From Pseudomonas sp. GV071 (GTDB lineage: Bacteria > Pseudomonadota > Gammaproteobacteria > Pseudomonadales > Pseudomonadaceae), in the NCBI RefSeq assembly GCF_003050835.1, contig NZ_QAOJ01000004.1, positions 1 to 64,000 of the forward strand: DNA of 64,000 nt. Reading direction: 5' to 3'. This document shows, one piece after another, positions 16,033-24,950 of this stretch. How positions within the stretch are numbered: the first letter of the stretch is position 1; each line of letters starts with the position of its first letter. The translations under genes were made by a program, and so were the position numbers. Under the pieces are notes generated by a model. The model was not told the DNA's origin. It did not search any database and saw nothing but the letters and a program-made list of their open reading frames with translations.

Positions 16033-17974
16033 CATTCATCTGCTGATCGTCGACGACAACGTAGCGACCCGCTACGCCCTGCGTCGGCGCTTCGAGCAGC
16101 AGGGTTATGTCATTGATGAAGCGGGCACCGGCGAGGAAGGGCTGGCGCTGATCGCGGTCAACGAGTACGACGCGCTGATTCTCGATGTGAACTTGCCGGA
16201 CATGACCGGCTTCGACATCGTCCGCCAACTGCGCCAGCAACCGCGCACCGCCCTGGTACCCGTGGTGCATGTGTCGGCCGCCTCGATTCAGCCACAGGAC
16301 ATCATTACCGGCCTTGAAACGGGCGCCGACGCCTACCTGACCCATCCTATCGATCCCGAAGTATTGATGGCCACCCTGCGCACGTTGTTGCGGGTGCGCG
16401 ACAGTGAAAACGCCCTGCGCGAAAGCGAGGCGCGCTTTCGCGAGATCTTCCAGTACGTGTCGGCGCCCATCGCGGTGATCGACGAGCACCTGAAAGTAAT
16501 CGAAAGCAACCAGGCATTTGCCGAGTTGCTGCAAGGCTGCACCCAGGACGAGCGTTTGCTGCAGTGCATTGCCCCGGAGCAGAACGAGCGCCTGATCCAA
16601 CTGCGCGCGGCGCTGCTGGCCGGCGAGCGCTGGAGTGGCAGCCTCAACCTGCTGCTGGGCGGCGAAGAGCGCGAAACCGAATGGCAGACCTCGCCCTATC
16701 GTTTGCCGGGGCATAGCCTGGTGTTCGTCGAGGACGTGACCGAACACCGGGTCCGCGACCGCTCGCAGCGCAACCAATTGGACAAAGCCCATACCCGTAT
16801 CGCCCAGGAAGTGGCCGAGCGCGAGCGCACCGAAGAGCAGTTGCTGCAGGCGCAGAAAATGGACGCCCTGGGCAAGCTCACCGGCGGCATCGCCCACGAC
16901 TTCAACAACATGCTGACCGGCATCATCGCCGCCATTGAGCTGATGAAACGCCGCGTCGAAGACCAGCGCTACGACACCCTGATGCGTTACGCCGATGCCG
17001 CCCTGAGCTCGGCCAACAGCGCCGCCGCCCTCACCCATCGCCTGCTCGCCTTTGCCCGCCAGCAGCCGCTGGACACGCGGCCGATCAACATCAATGAACA
17101 CGTGTTGTCGTTAGAAGAGTTGTTGCGACGCACCATCAGCGAACGCATCTCCCTGACCCTGGAGCTGACCTCCGGCACTTCGGTGGCGATGGTCGATCCG
17201 TTCCAGTTCGAAAGTTCGCTGCTCAACCTGATCATCAATGCCCGCGATGCGTTGCCCAATGGCGGCAGCATCCGCATTGCCACCTATGCCACGGTGGTGG
17301 CGGGCAATCCCAAGGTCGACGACGGCACCTATATAGCCCTGTCGGTGCGCGACGATGGCGTGGGCATCGACGAGGCGGTGATAGGCAAAGTATTCGACCC
17401 GTTCTTCAGTACCAAACCGGTCGGCCAGGGCACCGGCCTGGGACTGTCGAGTATTTATGGTTTTGCCCGTCAGTCTGGCGGCGACGTGAGCATTCGCAGC
17501 GTGATCAACAAGGGCACCGAGGTGGTGTTGCTGTTGCCGGCGGGCCAGGAGCAGCCGGCCAGCAGCGCGGCCGCTCAAGACGTGCCGCACGATGGCACGG
17601 GCGAACATGTGCTGATCGTGGAGGACATGGTCTCGGTCAGTGCCCTGGTCGCGGAAATTCTCAGTGATGCGGGGTACCGCTCCACCCAGGTGTATGACGC
17701 GGAGGGGGCAGTGCATGCGTTGAAGAACGATGCGTCGATTGATCTGTTGCTGACGGATATCGGCCTGCCGCGGATGGATGGGCGGGATCTGGCGGCGTTG
17801 GCGCGGACCATGCGTTCGAGTTTGCCGGTGCTGTATGTGTCGGGGTATGCGGAGAATGCGCTGGATCGGCAGGATCTGGTGGGGACAGGGATGGATATGT
17901 TGAGTAAGCCGTTTAACAGCAGTGAGTTGCTGGAGCGGATTCGGGTGTTATTGGATGGCGGGCCCGCACGCTGA
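16022..17974 (+). CDS. Hybrid kinase REC-PAS-HisKA-HATPase-REC
   Basis: This 650-residue soluble protein has, in order, a receiver (about 1-125, phospho-acceptor Asp55 in LILDVNLPD), a PAS domain (about 135-245), a coiled linker, a HisKA domain with His292 in GGIAHDFNNMLTG, a HATPase domain (NLIINARDALP, DDGVGID, GTGLGLSSIYG) and a C-terminal receiver (about 525-645, Asp579 in LLLTDIGLPRMDG). No DNA-binding or enzymatic output domain is present, so the chain must end in a protein encoded elsewhere. It is the last gene of the stressosome operon. Confidence 0.92.
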   Translation: MKTDIHLLIVDDNVATRYALRRRFEQQGYVIDEAGTGEEGLALIAVNEYDALILDVNLPDMTGFDIVRQLRQQPRTALVPVVHVSAASIQPQDIITGLETGADAYLTHPIDPEVLMATLRTLLRVRDSENALRESEARFREIFQYVSAPIAVIDEHLKVIESNQAFAELLQGCTQDERLLQCIAPEQNERLIQLRAALLAGERWSGSLNLLLGGEERETEWQTSPYRLPGHSLVFVEDVTEHRVRDRSQRNQLDKAHTRIAQEVAERERTEEQLLQAQKMDALGKLTGGIAHDFNNMLTGIIAAIELMKRRVEDQRYDTLMRYADAALSSANSAAALTHRLLAFARQQPLDTRPININEHVLSLEELLRRTISERISLTLELTSGTSVAMVDPFQFESSLLNLIINARDALPNGGSIRIATYATVVAGNPKVDDGTYIALSVRDDGVGIDEAVIGKVFDPFFSTKPVGQGTGLGLSSIYGFARQSGGDVSIRSVINKGTEVVLLLPAGQEQPASSAAAQDVPHDGTGEHVLIVEDMVSVSALVAEILSDAGYRSTQVYDAEGAVHALKNDASIDLLLTDIGLPRMDGRDLAALARTMRSSLPVLYVSGYAENALDRQDLVGTGMDMLSKPFNSSELLERIRVLLDGGPAR

Positions 17975-18286
17975 GCCCAGCTGTATGCACGGGGCTTTTG
18001 TAGGCTGTGCTTCGCGCACCAGCTTTTGCTCTGAAGGCTTCGGCGATCTTCTTTACCGCGTGTGCTGAGCGTTTAGTTTCGCGCCTTACGCGCGCCTTAC
18101 TTTTTGCCAGTCGCCCGGAATGCCGCCCAGCTAAAAAATAAGCAAAAAACGCCTCGGCCCTACCTCGGCCCTACGCTGCGCTTGGGGTCCCCTCGACTCC
18201 ATCGTCGCTCCGGGGGCCGGGTGACGCTGGATTTGGCGCGTTAAGCGGGCAACATGAATCGACAATGTCGATAATTCTGCGCCCAT
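17975..18286 (+). other. Non-coding region after the stressosome operon
   Basis: No gene is supported. The stretch about 18060-18225 (GCGCCTTACTTTTTGCC, then AAAAAATAAGCAAAAAACGC and a CTCGGCCCTAC duplication) resembles a sequence often found after genes in Pseudomonas, judged from memory. A perfect dyad ATCGACA-A-TGTCGAT lies at 18258-18272. Confidence 0.4.
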
Positions 18287-18311
18287 AAAAAAGCCGCCCA
18301 CAGGAGGCGGC
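18287..18311 (-). terminator. Rho-independent terminator on the minus strand
   Basis: GCCGCC (18293-18298) pairs with GGCGGC (18306-18311). Read on the minus strand the stem is followed by six T. On the plus strand it is followed by AAATAAAA, so it works only leftward, although no minus-strand protein gene lies upstream of it. Confidence 0.65.
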
Positions 18312-18339
18312 AAATAAAACCAAAGGTTGATGAAGGGAG

Positions 18340-18375
18340 CAAGGCACTGAATTAGTCTCTGAATTCAGTACCTTG
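18340..18375. repeat. Long hairpin upstream of the minus-strand terminator
   Basis: CAAGG-C-ACTGAATT and AATTCAGT-A-CCTTG form a 14-position stem with one mismatch around an 8-base loop. Together with the terminator at 18287-18311 it looks like the body of a small RNA transcribed leftward. Confidence 0.5.
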
Positions 18376-18488
18376 GAGATTCATCGCGGCCAAGGGTAAC
18401 TCCGCAGCGTTGAAATAGACCATCAATACTGTCGATAGTAAAAATTGAAATAAGCAGTTTTACCGATGGTTCCTGAAGGCGTATTTAT

Positions 18489-18510
18489 CCCAGCCACTGC
18501 ATAGGCTGGG
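18489..18510 (+). promoter_or_regulatory. Inverted repeat upstream of the porin gene
   Basis: CCCAGCC and GGCTGGG form a perfect 7-bp dyad with an 8-base centre 111 bases before the porin start. It may be an operator or a leader hairpin; nothing further can be said. Confidence 0.35.
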
Positions 18511-18621
18511 AATTCCTATAGCCAATAACGTCCCGCATATGGTCAGCCGTCTCGCTACGCTGACTGTCGAATCGGCCGTGCAGTCTCCTGCCACACCAAA
18601 AACCTGATACGGGGAGCACCT

Positions 18622-19878
18622 ATGTTCAATCGCACACGCATCGCGCTGGCCTGCGCGCTGGCTTCGCTGAGCGTTTCGCCGGCTTTCGCCAGTGAACAAT
18701 CTGACGCCAAGGGTTTCGTTGAAGACAGCAGCCTCAACGTTCTGCTGCGCAACGCTTACTTCAACCGTGACTACAAGAACCACACCAATGACGCCAAGGT
18801 CTGGGGCCAGGGCTTCATCGGTACCTTCGAGTCCGGTTTCACCCAAGGCACTGTTGGCTTTGGCGTCGATGCCTATGGCCTGCTGGGCATCAAGCTGGAC
18901 AGCGGCCGTGGCCGTAACTACGGCGCGTTCTTTGACACCGATAGCGATGGCCATCCGGTAGACGACACGTCCGAAGCCGGTGGTGTGGTGAAGCTGCGCA
19001 TTTCCAACACCGTGCTGCGCTACGGCAACCAGTTCCCGTCGCTCCCTGTGCTGGCTTATGACGACTCGCGTCTGCTGCCGCAGTCCTTCACCGGCACCCT
19101 GGTGACCAGCAAGGAAATCGAAGGCCTGGAACTCAACGCCGGCCGCTTCACCGCCGACAGCCCGATGGGCGATTCCTCGCGCGACCCGAACCGTCTGAAG
19201 AGCATCGACGTGATCGGCGGTACCTACGCCATCAACGACGCCCTGAGCGTGGCGGCGTACCACTCCGATGTCGAAGACACCTTCAAGAAGTACTACGGCA
19301 ACGTCAACTTCACCCAGCCGTTGAGCGACAACCAGGCGTTGAACTTCGACTTCAACATCTACCGCACTGACTACGATGACAACTCGCAGGCGGCGCTGGA
19401 TTTCGGCGGTGACGGCAACAACGACAGCAACACCCTGTGGAGCCTGGCAGCCAAGTACAGCGTAGGCGCCCATGCCTTCATCGTTGCCCACCAGCGCAGC
19501 AGCGGCGACGCTGGCTATGCATACGACTACGGCGACGGCGGCAGCACCATTTACGTGGCCAACTCCTACTACTCCGACTTCAACCTCAAGGATGAAGAGT
19601 CCTGGCAGGTCAGCTACGAGTTGGACTTCACCGAGTACGGCGTACCGGGTCTGAGCTACAAAACCGCTTATGTTCGCGGCAGCAACATCGATGCCGGCGG
19701 CGAGCAGGATGGCACCGAGCGCGAGTTCTTCAACCAGGTGAAATACGTGGTGCAGGACGGTTCGCTCAAAGATCTGTCGCTGAAACTGCGTAACTCGATC
19801 TACCGCGCTGACCGCGATGTGGGCCCGAACCTCAACGAGATCCGCGCCTTCGTCGAATACCCGTTGGAAATCTTCTAA
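18622..19878 (+). CDS. OprD-family outer membrane porin
   Basis: This 418-residue protein has a signal peptide (cleavage probably after PAFAS, about residue 24) and an OprD-type beta barrel: early DSSLNVLLRNAYFNRDY, conserved GFGVDAYGLLGIKLD, VKLRISNTVLRYGNQ, and the C-terminal VRAFVEYPLEIF-type end (IRAFVEYPLEIF), whose terminal Phe is the BAM recognition residue. OprD-family porins take up amino acids, peptides or aromatic acids; the substrate type cannot be decided here. GGGGAG precedes the start and a strong hairpin follows the stop. It is a single-gene unit. Confidence 0.93.
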   Translation: MFNRTRIALACALASLSVSPAFASEQSDAKGFVEDSSLNVLLRNAYFNRDYKNHTNDAKVWGQGFIGTFESGFTQGTVGFGVDAYGLLGIKLDSGRGRNYGAFFDTDSDGHPVDDTSEAGGVVKLRISNTVLRYGNQFPSLPVLAYDDSRLLPQSFTGTLVTSKEIEGLELNAGRFTADSPMGDSSRDPNRLKSIDVIGGTYAINDALSVAAYHSDVEDTFKKYYGNVNFTQPLSDNQALNFDFNIYRTDYDDNSQAALDFGGDGNNDSNTLWSLAAKYSVGAHAFIVAHQRSSGDAGYAYDYGDGGSTIYVANSYYSDFNLKDEESWQVSYELDFTEYGVPGLSYKTAYVRGSNIDAGGEQDGTEREFFNQVKYVVQDGSLKDLSLKLRNSIYRADRDVGPNLNEIRAFVEYPLEIF

Positions 19879-19934
19879 GTAGAACGCCGCTAAACAACCG
19901 ACGCCGGGGCAACCCGGCCCGAGGTTGGCATGAC

Positions 19935-19973
19935 ACGGGGCGAGTACGGCGAAAGCGGTGCTCGCCCCGTTTG
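19935..19973 (+). terminator. Terminator after the porin gene
   Basis: ACGGGGCGAG (19935-19944) pairs perfectly with CTCGCCCCGT (19961-19970) and is followed by TTG. The 16-base centre can form a smaller inner hairpin. Confidence 0.7.
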
Positions 19974-20075
19974 CATTGGGCTGCCTGAGCACATCGGTGC
20001 AATGCGCCCACCGCGCGCCGCGCCACTATCGCGCTTTGTCACTGGGCACTTCGCCCGCACCGACCGAGGCTTCCC

Positions 20076-21068
20076 ATGCGCACACTCAACCTCCTGCTCG
20101 CCCCCTTGCTGGTGCTGGGCGCCAGCCTGGCCCCCATTGCCGCCCACGCCACGCCACCGGCGCAGATCAAAACCCAGGTGCCGGGCTACCAGCGCCTGGC
20201 GGTGGGCGACTATGAAGTGACGGCACTCTTCGACGGTTACAACGACCTCGGCCCCTCGCTGCTCAAGGGCCTGTCGCAGAAAGAAATCCGCGCCCTGCTG
20301 GCGCGCAAGAACCTGATGGGCGCCGGCGTGCAGACAGCCTTCAACGCCTTTCTGATCAATACCGGCAAGAACCTTGTGCTGGTCGACACCGGTGCCGGCC
20401 AGTGCATCGGCGCCACCGCTGGCGGCCTGCCGGAGGCCATTCGTGCTGCCGGCTACAGCCCTGATCAGGTCGATACCATCCTGCTTACCCACATGCACCT
20501 CGACCACGTCTGCGGCCTGGTGGATGGCAAAGGTGCGGCGGTGTTCGCCAACGCCGATGTGTATGCCGCGCAAGCCGAAGCCGACTTCTGGTTGAGCAAA
20601 AGCAACCTGGAAAAAGCGCCGAAGGAAGCCCATGGCTATTTCCAGATCGCGCAGAATTCCACCGCGCCCTATGTTGCCTCTGGCCGGCTGAAAACCTTTG
20701 GCCTTGGCCAATCGCCGATTCCGGGTGTCACCACCGTAAACCTGGCCGGCCACACGCCGGGCAGCACCGGTTACCAGTTCAATTCGAACGGCCAGAGCAT
20801 TCTGTTTATGGGTGACATCATTCACAGCTTCGCCGTGCAGTTTGCCCACCCCGAGGTCAGCATCGGCTTTGATAACGACAGCAGCAAAGCCATCGCCGCG
20901 CGGGAAAAACTATTTACTCAGGTCGCCCACGACAACATCTGGGTAGCGGCCGCGCACCTGCCCTTCCCTGCCATCGGCCATATCCGCGTCGAGGGTAAAG
21001 GCTTTGCCTGGGTGCCCGTGGAGTACGGCCCGTATCAGCGCGCGGCGAACGTACCGTTGCTGAAGTAA
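20076..21068 (+). CDS. Exported metallo-beta-lactamase-fold hydrolase
   Basis: This 330-residue protein has a signal peptide (cleavage near AAHAT, about residue 25) and a metallo-beta-lactamase fold. The zinc motif THMHLDHVCGL (HxHxDH) is intact, and further ligands are in NLAGHTPGSTGYQ, FMGDIIHS and WVAAAHLPFP. The family covers lactonases, beta-lactamases and other hydrolases; the sequence resembles the periplasmic lactonase-like group, but the substrate is not known. It is convergent with the EAL phosphodiesterase gene, nine bases between stops. Confidence 0.88.
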   Translation: MRTLNLLLAPLLVLGASLAPIAAHATPPAQIKTQVPGYQRLAVGDYEVTALFDGYNDLGPSLLKGLSQKEIRALLARKNLMGAGVQTAFNAFLINTGKNLVLVDTGAGQCIGATAGGLPEAIRAAGYSPDQVDTILLTHMHLDHVCGLVDGKGAAVFANADVYAAQAEADFWLSKSNLEKAPKEAHGYFQIAQNSTAPYVASGRLKTFGLGQSPIPGVTTVNLAGHTPGSTGYQFNSNGQSILFMGDIIHSFAVQFAHPEVSIGFDNDSSKAIAAREKLFTQVAHDNIWVAAAHLPFPAIGHIRVEGKGFAWVPVEYGPYQRAANVPLLK

Positions 21069-21077
21069 GCACGTCGA

Positions 21078-22424
21078 TCAGGCATTGCGCCTCAGGGTGA
21101 ATTCGGTAAACGCCACCAACGGCAGAGGTTTGCTGAAGAAGTAGCCCTGGAATTGCTCGCAACCGTTGTCCAGCAGGAACTGATGCTGGGCAGCGGTTTC
21201 CACGCCCTCGGCAATCACCGTCAGGCCCATGTTGCTGCCAAGGCCGATCACAGTGCGCACGATGGCTTCGCTGTTGTGGTCGGTGAGCACATCGAAGACG
21301 AACGACTGGTCGATCTTCAGCTTGTTCAGCGGCAGGCGTTTGAGATGACTCAGCGATGAGTAGCCGGTTCCGAAGTCGTCCAGGGCGAAGGTGATGCCCA
21401 GGCTGACCAGGTTGGCCATCTTGCGCGACAACTCCTCCATGTCTTTCACCACCATGGTTTCGGTGATTTCCAGCTGCAAGCGGCCGGGGTCGATCTCATA
21501 ACGTTTGATCAGCGCCAGCACTTCGGCTTCGAAGCTGGCCTGATTGAATTGCTTCTGGCTGATATTCACCGCCAGGCACAGGTGCTGCATCTCGGGTTCA
21601 TCCATCCAGCAGCGCAACTGGGCGCAGGCGGTTTCCAGCACCCACTTGCCGATGGGAATGATCAGGCCGGTTTCCTCGGCATGGGGAATGAATTTGCCGG
21701 GCGGGATCATGCCGCGCTGTGGGTGGTACCAACGCAGCAAGGCTTCGGCACCAATCACCTGGCCGTGGGTGTCCAACTGAGGCTGGTAGTGCAGTTGGAA
21801 TTGCTGAGCAGACAACGCCTCCAGCAACTCCCCTTCCCAGGCCGAGCGTTGCACCGCATCGGTCTGCAATACATGGAGCATGGCGAACAGACAGAGGATC
21901 GCCGCCCAGGTGTTGACCCAGGTACCCGGTCCGCGCGTGGCGTCGGGCAGATTGAAACCGGGCAGCGGCGTCCAATAGCTGCCCGCCAGGCCGATGAAAC
22001 TCAGCAGGCACACGGCGATCACGCTGTAGCGCAACCACCTGGGTTCGTCGCGAAACGCCATCATCGCCGCTACCCCCAGGGGCAGCAGGTACAAATGGGT
22101 GGAGCGCGGAATGCTCGCGTTGGGCACGTCCAGCACGGCGGCAATACCGACGATCACCAACAGCAAAACGCCAAACAACAGCAACCGGGCGCTGCGGTCA
22201 TGGTGCACCCAGCTGAGCACGAACACGGCCACACCGGTGCCCATCAGCATCAGATCGATGGCGACGATCAGCCATTGCCCTTGCAAGGAAAAGTACACCG
22301 CCCAGATGCCGCCCAGCACCCACATGACAAAGCTGGCGAGCACCCGCATGCGTCGTTCACGGCGGTGATGAATCAAGGCCAGGTCTGCCGAATTCCAGAA
22401 CTGCTGCAAACGCTTGCCAGCCAT
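21078..22424 (-). CDS. Membrane-bound EAL-domain cyclic-di-GMP phosphodiesterase
   Basis: This 448-residue protein has about five or six N-terminal membrane helices (residues 28-195) and a cytoplasmic EAL domain (about 205-445). The motifs EALLRW, NISQKQF, EITETMV, DDFGTGYSSL and AEGVET are all present, so the enzyme should hydrolyse c-di-GMP to pGpG. There is no GGDEF domain. The frame is open to 22781, but the ATG at 22424 (MAGKRLQQ) gives a short basic tail before the first helix; its ribosome site is weak and the start is provisional. Confidence 0.88.
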   Translation of the reverse strand: MAGKRLQQFWNSADLALIHHRRERRMRVLASFVMWVLGGIWAVYFSLQGQWLIVAIDLMLMGTGVAVFVLSWVHHDRSARLLLFGVLLLVIVGIAAVLDVPNASIPRSTHLYLLPLGVAAMMAFRDEPRWLRYSVIAVCLLSFIGLAGSYWTPLPGFNLPDATRGPGTWVNTWAAILCLFAMLHVLQTDAVQRSAWEGELLEALSAQQFQLHYQPQLDTHGQVIGAEALLRWYHPQRGMIPPGKFIPHAEETGLIIPIGKWVLETACAQLRCWMDEPEMQHLCLAVNISQKQFNQASFEAEVLALIKRYEIDPGRLQLEITETMVVKDMEELSRKMANLVSLGITFALDDFGTGYSSLSHLKRLPLNKLKIDQSFVFDVLTDHNSEAIVRTVIGLGSNMGLTVIAEGVETAAQHQFLLDNGCEQFQGYFFSKPLPLVAFTEFTLRRNA

Positions 22425-22596
22425 CAGGCGGAACCTGTGTAGGGGAAAAACATGGGAGAGGCTCCGGTCAACGCCGCTTGCGCAAATGGAGCCGGCACGT
22501 GCGCGGCAACTGGAAGGGGCTATAGACAAGGCGACCATGCGGCCGCGCTTGTTAAGCAATATAGCCAGCCCCCTCCATAGCGCAATGCCTGCCGTT

Positions 22597-22938
22597 CTAG
22601 GCGTCCAGTTGCTCGAACGCTTCCAGCGCCCGCAGCGAATAGACGTAGGCCGCGCCAGCGTTGAGCGAAATGGCCGTGGCCAGGGTTTGCGCCAGCTCCG
22701 CCTCTGTGGCGCCCGCCTTGCGCGCGGCCTGAACATGCACGCCAATGCAGCCGTCGCAGCGGGTGGTGATGGCCACGGCAATCGAAATCAGCTCGCGGGT
22801 TTTCTCGTCCAGCGCGTCGCCCTCGGCGGCGGCCTCACTGAGGGCACCGTAAGCCTGGAGCATTTTTGGATGGGCCTTGCCCAGTTTGCCGAAGGCTTTT
22901 TTGACGGCAGGAACGTATTCGGTCCAGTTGAAGAGCAT
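22597..22938 (-). CDS. Carboxymuconolactone decarboxylase/AhpD-family protein
   Basis: This 113-residue all-helical protein has the AhpD-like redox motif in TTRCDGCIGVHVQAA (Cys-x-x-Cys followed by His), so it probably acts as a peroxidase or disulfide reductase rather than a decarboxylase. The family forms trimers or hexamers. It lies divergent from an AraC regulator 128 bases away, which is likely to control it. Confidence 0.9.
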   Translation of the reverse strand: MLFNWTEYVPAVKKAFGKLGKAHPKMLQAYGALSEAAAEGDALDEKTRELISIAVAITTRCDGCIGVHVQAARKAGATEAELAQTLATAISLNAGAAYVYSLRALEAFEQLDA

Positions 22939-23066
22939 GATCGTTTCTCCTACTTTGCTGAGGGCTTGATTGCCGATGGCCTGTTAGTGGCCGACAGGGA
23001 CAGTCTGGTCCGCTCGCGCCGCCGGCGCTTTTCCCAACCGCTCATTCATTTGTCGAATCGTCTCGA

Positions 23067-23969
23067 ATGCATGCTTTTGACCACCTGATCGCCCTGGCCA
23101 ACCTGCGCGGGATTCTCGACCTGCATTGCCAACTGCAGGGCGACTGGGCCCTGGACCACCCGCCGCTGCCCGCCGGGCAGGCCAGCTATCACCTGATTCT
23201 GGCGGGTGAATGCCGCCTGGAAGTGCCCGGCCAAACGCCGCTGGCACTGCACGCTGGCGACATCGTGCTGCTGCCGCGCAGCGCCGTGCATGTGCTGACT
23301 GCGGGTAAACCGCGCAATGCTGCGGTGCGACGGGTAGAACAACCGGGGCGGATCACCCAACTGCGCCAGGGCCAAGGTGGGCTGGACATGCTCTGCGGAC
23401 GCATTCAGTACACGCCGCACGCCACCCTGCTGGAGGCGCTACCCGAGGTTTTGCTGATCAATGCCAGCGCGCCAGGCAACCGCGAACGTCTCGACGCCAT
23501 CATTGCCCTGATGCGCCTGGAGGCCGAGGGTGAGCAGTTGGCCAATCAATCGGTGGTGGATGGGCTGTCGGTGATTCTGTTCACTCTGGTGCTGCGGCAC
23601 TTCTGCGAACAACAGCAGCACCTGCCAGGCGTATTTGCCCTGCTGCAGGACAAACGTTTGGCCAAAGCGGTGATGGCCTTGCTGGCCGACCTCGGTAGGA
23701 CCTGGAGTGTGGAGGCGCTGGCGGCCACAGCCAGCATGTCGCGCTCGACCTTTGTGCGCACCTTTACCGCCACTGCGGGCATCGCCCCCGCCGCCTGGCT
23801 GATACAACTACGCCTGGAGCGGGCTCAGCTACTGTTACAGCAGAGCGCCACAGCGATTGGTGAGATTGCCCTGGCAGTCGGCTACCCCACGCTCAGTTCG
23901 TTCAGCCGGGTATTCAGGCAGCAACTCGGTGAAACCCCGGCGCACTACCGGCAACGCCTGCGGGGGTGA
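23067..23969 (+). CDS. AraC-family regulator with cupin domain
   Basis: This 300-residue protein has an N-terminal cupin (about 10-180; YHLILAGECRLEVPGQ, ALHAGDIVLLPRSAVHVL) and a C-terminal double helix-turn-helix (about 200-298; SMSRSTFVRTFTATAGIAPAAWLIQLRLERA, and IGEIALAVGYPTLSSFSRVFRQQLGETPA). This is the type often found next to AhpD-like or alkylhydroperoxidase genes, as here. It probably activates the divergent gene in response to an unidentified small molecule. Confidence 0.92.
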   Translation: MHAFDHLIALANLRGILDLHCQLQGDWALDHPPLPAGQASYHLILAGECRLEVPGQTPLALHAGDIVLLPRSAVHVLTAGKPRNAAVRRVEQPGRITQLRQGQGGLDMLCGRIQYTPHATLLEALPEVLLINASAPGNRERLDAIIALMRLEAEGEQLANQSVVDGLSVILFTLVLRHFCEQQQHLPGVFALLQDKRLAKAVMALLADLGRTWSVEALAATASMSRSTFVRTFTATAGIAPAAWLIQLRLERAQLLLQQSATAIGEIALAVGYPTLSSFSRVFRQQLGETPAHYRQRLRG

Positions 23970-24068
23970 AAAACGGCCAACCAGGTCGCAGCAGGAATGC
24001 CCAACCTGTCACATTTCAGCCGCTTGAATTATCCTTGCCACCGATAGCTTTTTCCCAGAGGGTCATTA

Positions 24069-24338
24069 ATGGCCAGAATGATCTTCCCAGCCGCGTGCGC
24101 CAGGCTGCAAAACCACTTCGCGCCCCTTGGCTTCGAGGGCGTCCTGAGCTCCCCTACCTCGATGACCGCCCGGGTCTACGACCCGCAAACCGGTGAAAAC
24201 CTGGTGGTGATCAGCTGCATTCCGTGCGGCACCGCGCTGTCCGAAGACGACGTGCAAATCATCGCCCACGCCATCGAGATCGAACTCGAAGTGCTGCAGT
24301 TTCGGGCCGAAAGGGCGAGCGATAGCAGCGTGGGTTAA
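24069..24338 (+). CDS. DUF1652 protein
   Basis: This 89-residue protein looks like a member of DUF1652, a small family of Pseudomonas proteins; the core SMTARVYDPQTGENLVVISCI is the family pattern as remembered. No function is known. GAGGG precedes the start. It lies convergent with the DJ-1/PfpI gene, 15 bases apart. Confidence 0.75.
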   Translation: MARMIFPAACARLQNHFAPLGFEGVLSSPTSMTARVYDPQTGENLVVISCIPCGTALSEDDVQIIAHAIEIELEVLQFRAERASDSSVG

Positions 24339-24353
24339 CGCCGGGTAACGCCT

Positions 24354-24950
24354 CTAGAGATACGGCGCAATATTTCCCAGCGCCCGCTCCATATACGCCT
24401 CCTTCTCCCCGACCGGCGCCACGTAATGAATGGCGTTTTGCGCCGCTTCCAGCCCTTCGAAACGGGCGATAACCCAAGCCGCCAGGTACTGCGACGCCAG
24501 GCAACCGCCCGCCGTGGCGACGTTGCCGTTGGCAAAGAACGGTTGGTTCAGCACCTCCACTCCGGCCTCGATCACCCAGGGTTTAGTGGTCAGGTCGGTG
24601 CAGGCCACGCCACCTGCCAGCAGGCCGAGCTTGGCCAGTACCAGGGTGCCGGAACATTGCGCGCCGATCAGTTGCCGCGCCGGGTCCAGTTGCAGTTGCG
24701 CCATCAGCGCCGGGTTGGCGACCACCTCGCGAGTGGCCATGCCGCTACCGATCAATACAGCGTCGGCGCAGCATGCTTCTACGAGGTCGATCTGCGCCTC
24801 CAGGGTCACGCCATTCATGGACCGCACCTGGCGGGTGGGGCTGGCGATGGAGACTTTCCAGCCAGGCTTTTTCACCCGCTGCAAAATACCGAACGGGATC
24901 AGCGAGTCGAGCTCGTTGAAGCCGTCGAAGGTGAGGATGGCGATATGCAT
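24354..24950 (-). CDS. DJ-1/PfpI-family protein
   Basis: This 198-residue protein has the glutamine-amidotransferase-like fold of DJ-1/PfpI (opening MHIAILTFDGFNELDSL, nucleophile elbow GAQCSGTLVLAKLGLL, so the reactive Cys is in AQCSG). Relatives include glyoxalase III-type, chaperone and isonitrile hydratase proteins (InhA type); which applies cannot be decided. A divergent MocR-type regulator starts 95 bases away and may control it. Confidence 0.88.
   Translation of the reverse strand: MHIAILTFDGFNELDSLIPFGILQRVKKPGWKVSIASPTRQVRSMNGVTLEAQIDLVEACCADAVLIGSGMATREVVANPALMAQLQLDPARQLIGAQCSGTLVLAKLGLLAGGVACTDLTTKPWVIEAGVEVLNQPFFANGNVATAGGCLASQYLAAWVIARFEGLEAAQNAIHYVAPVGEKEAYMERALGNIAPYL

Noticed and set aside
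18131..18313. 60-residue minus-strand frame in the gap before the porin gene
   Set aside because: It spans the minus-strand terminator and the Pseudomonas-type downstream repeat, and has no ribosome site.
18460..19992. 510-residue open frame opposite the OprD-type porin
   Set aside because: Mirror of the porin coding sequence; Val/Ala-rich with no domain. The porin has signal peptide and terminal Phe, so the plus-strand gene is the real one.
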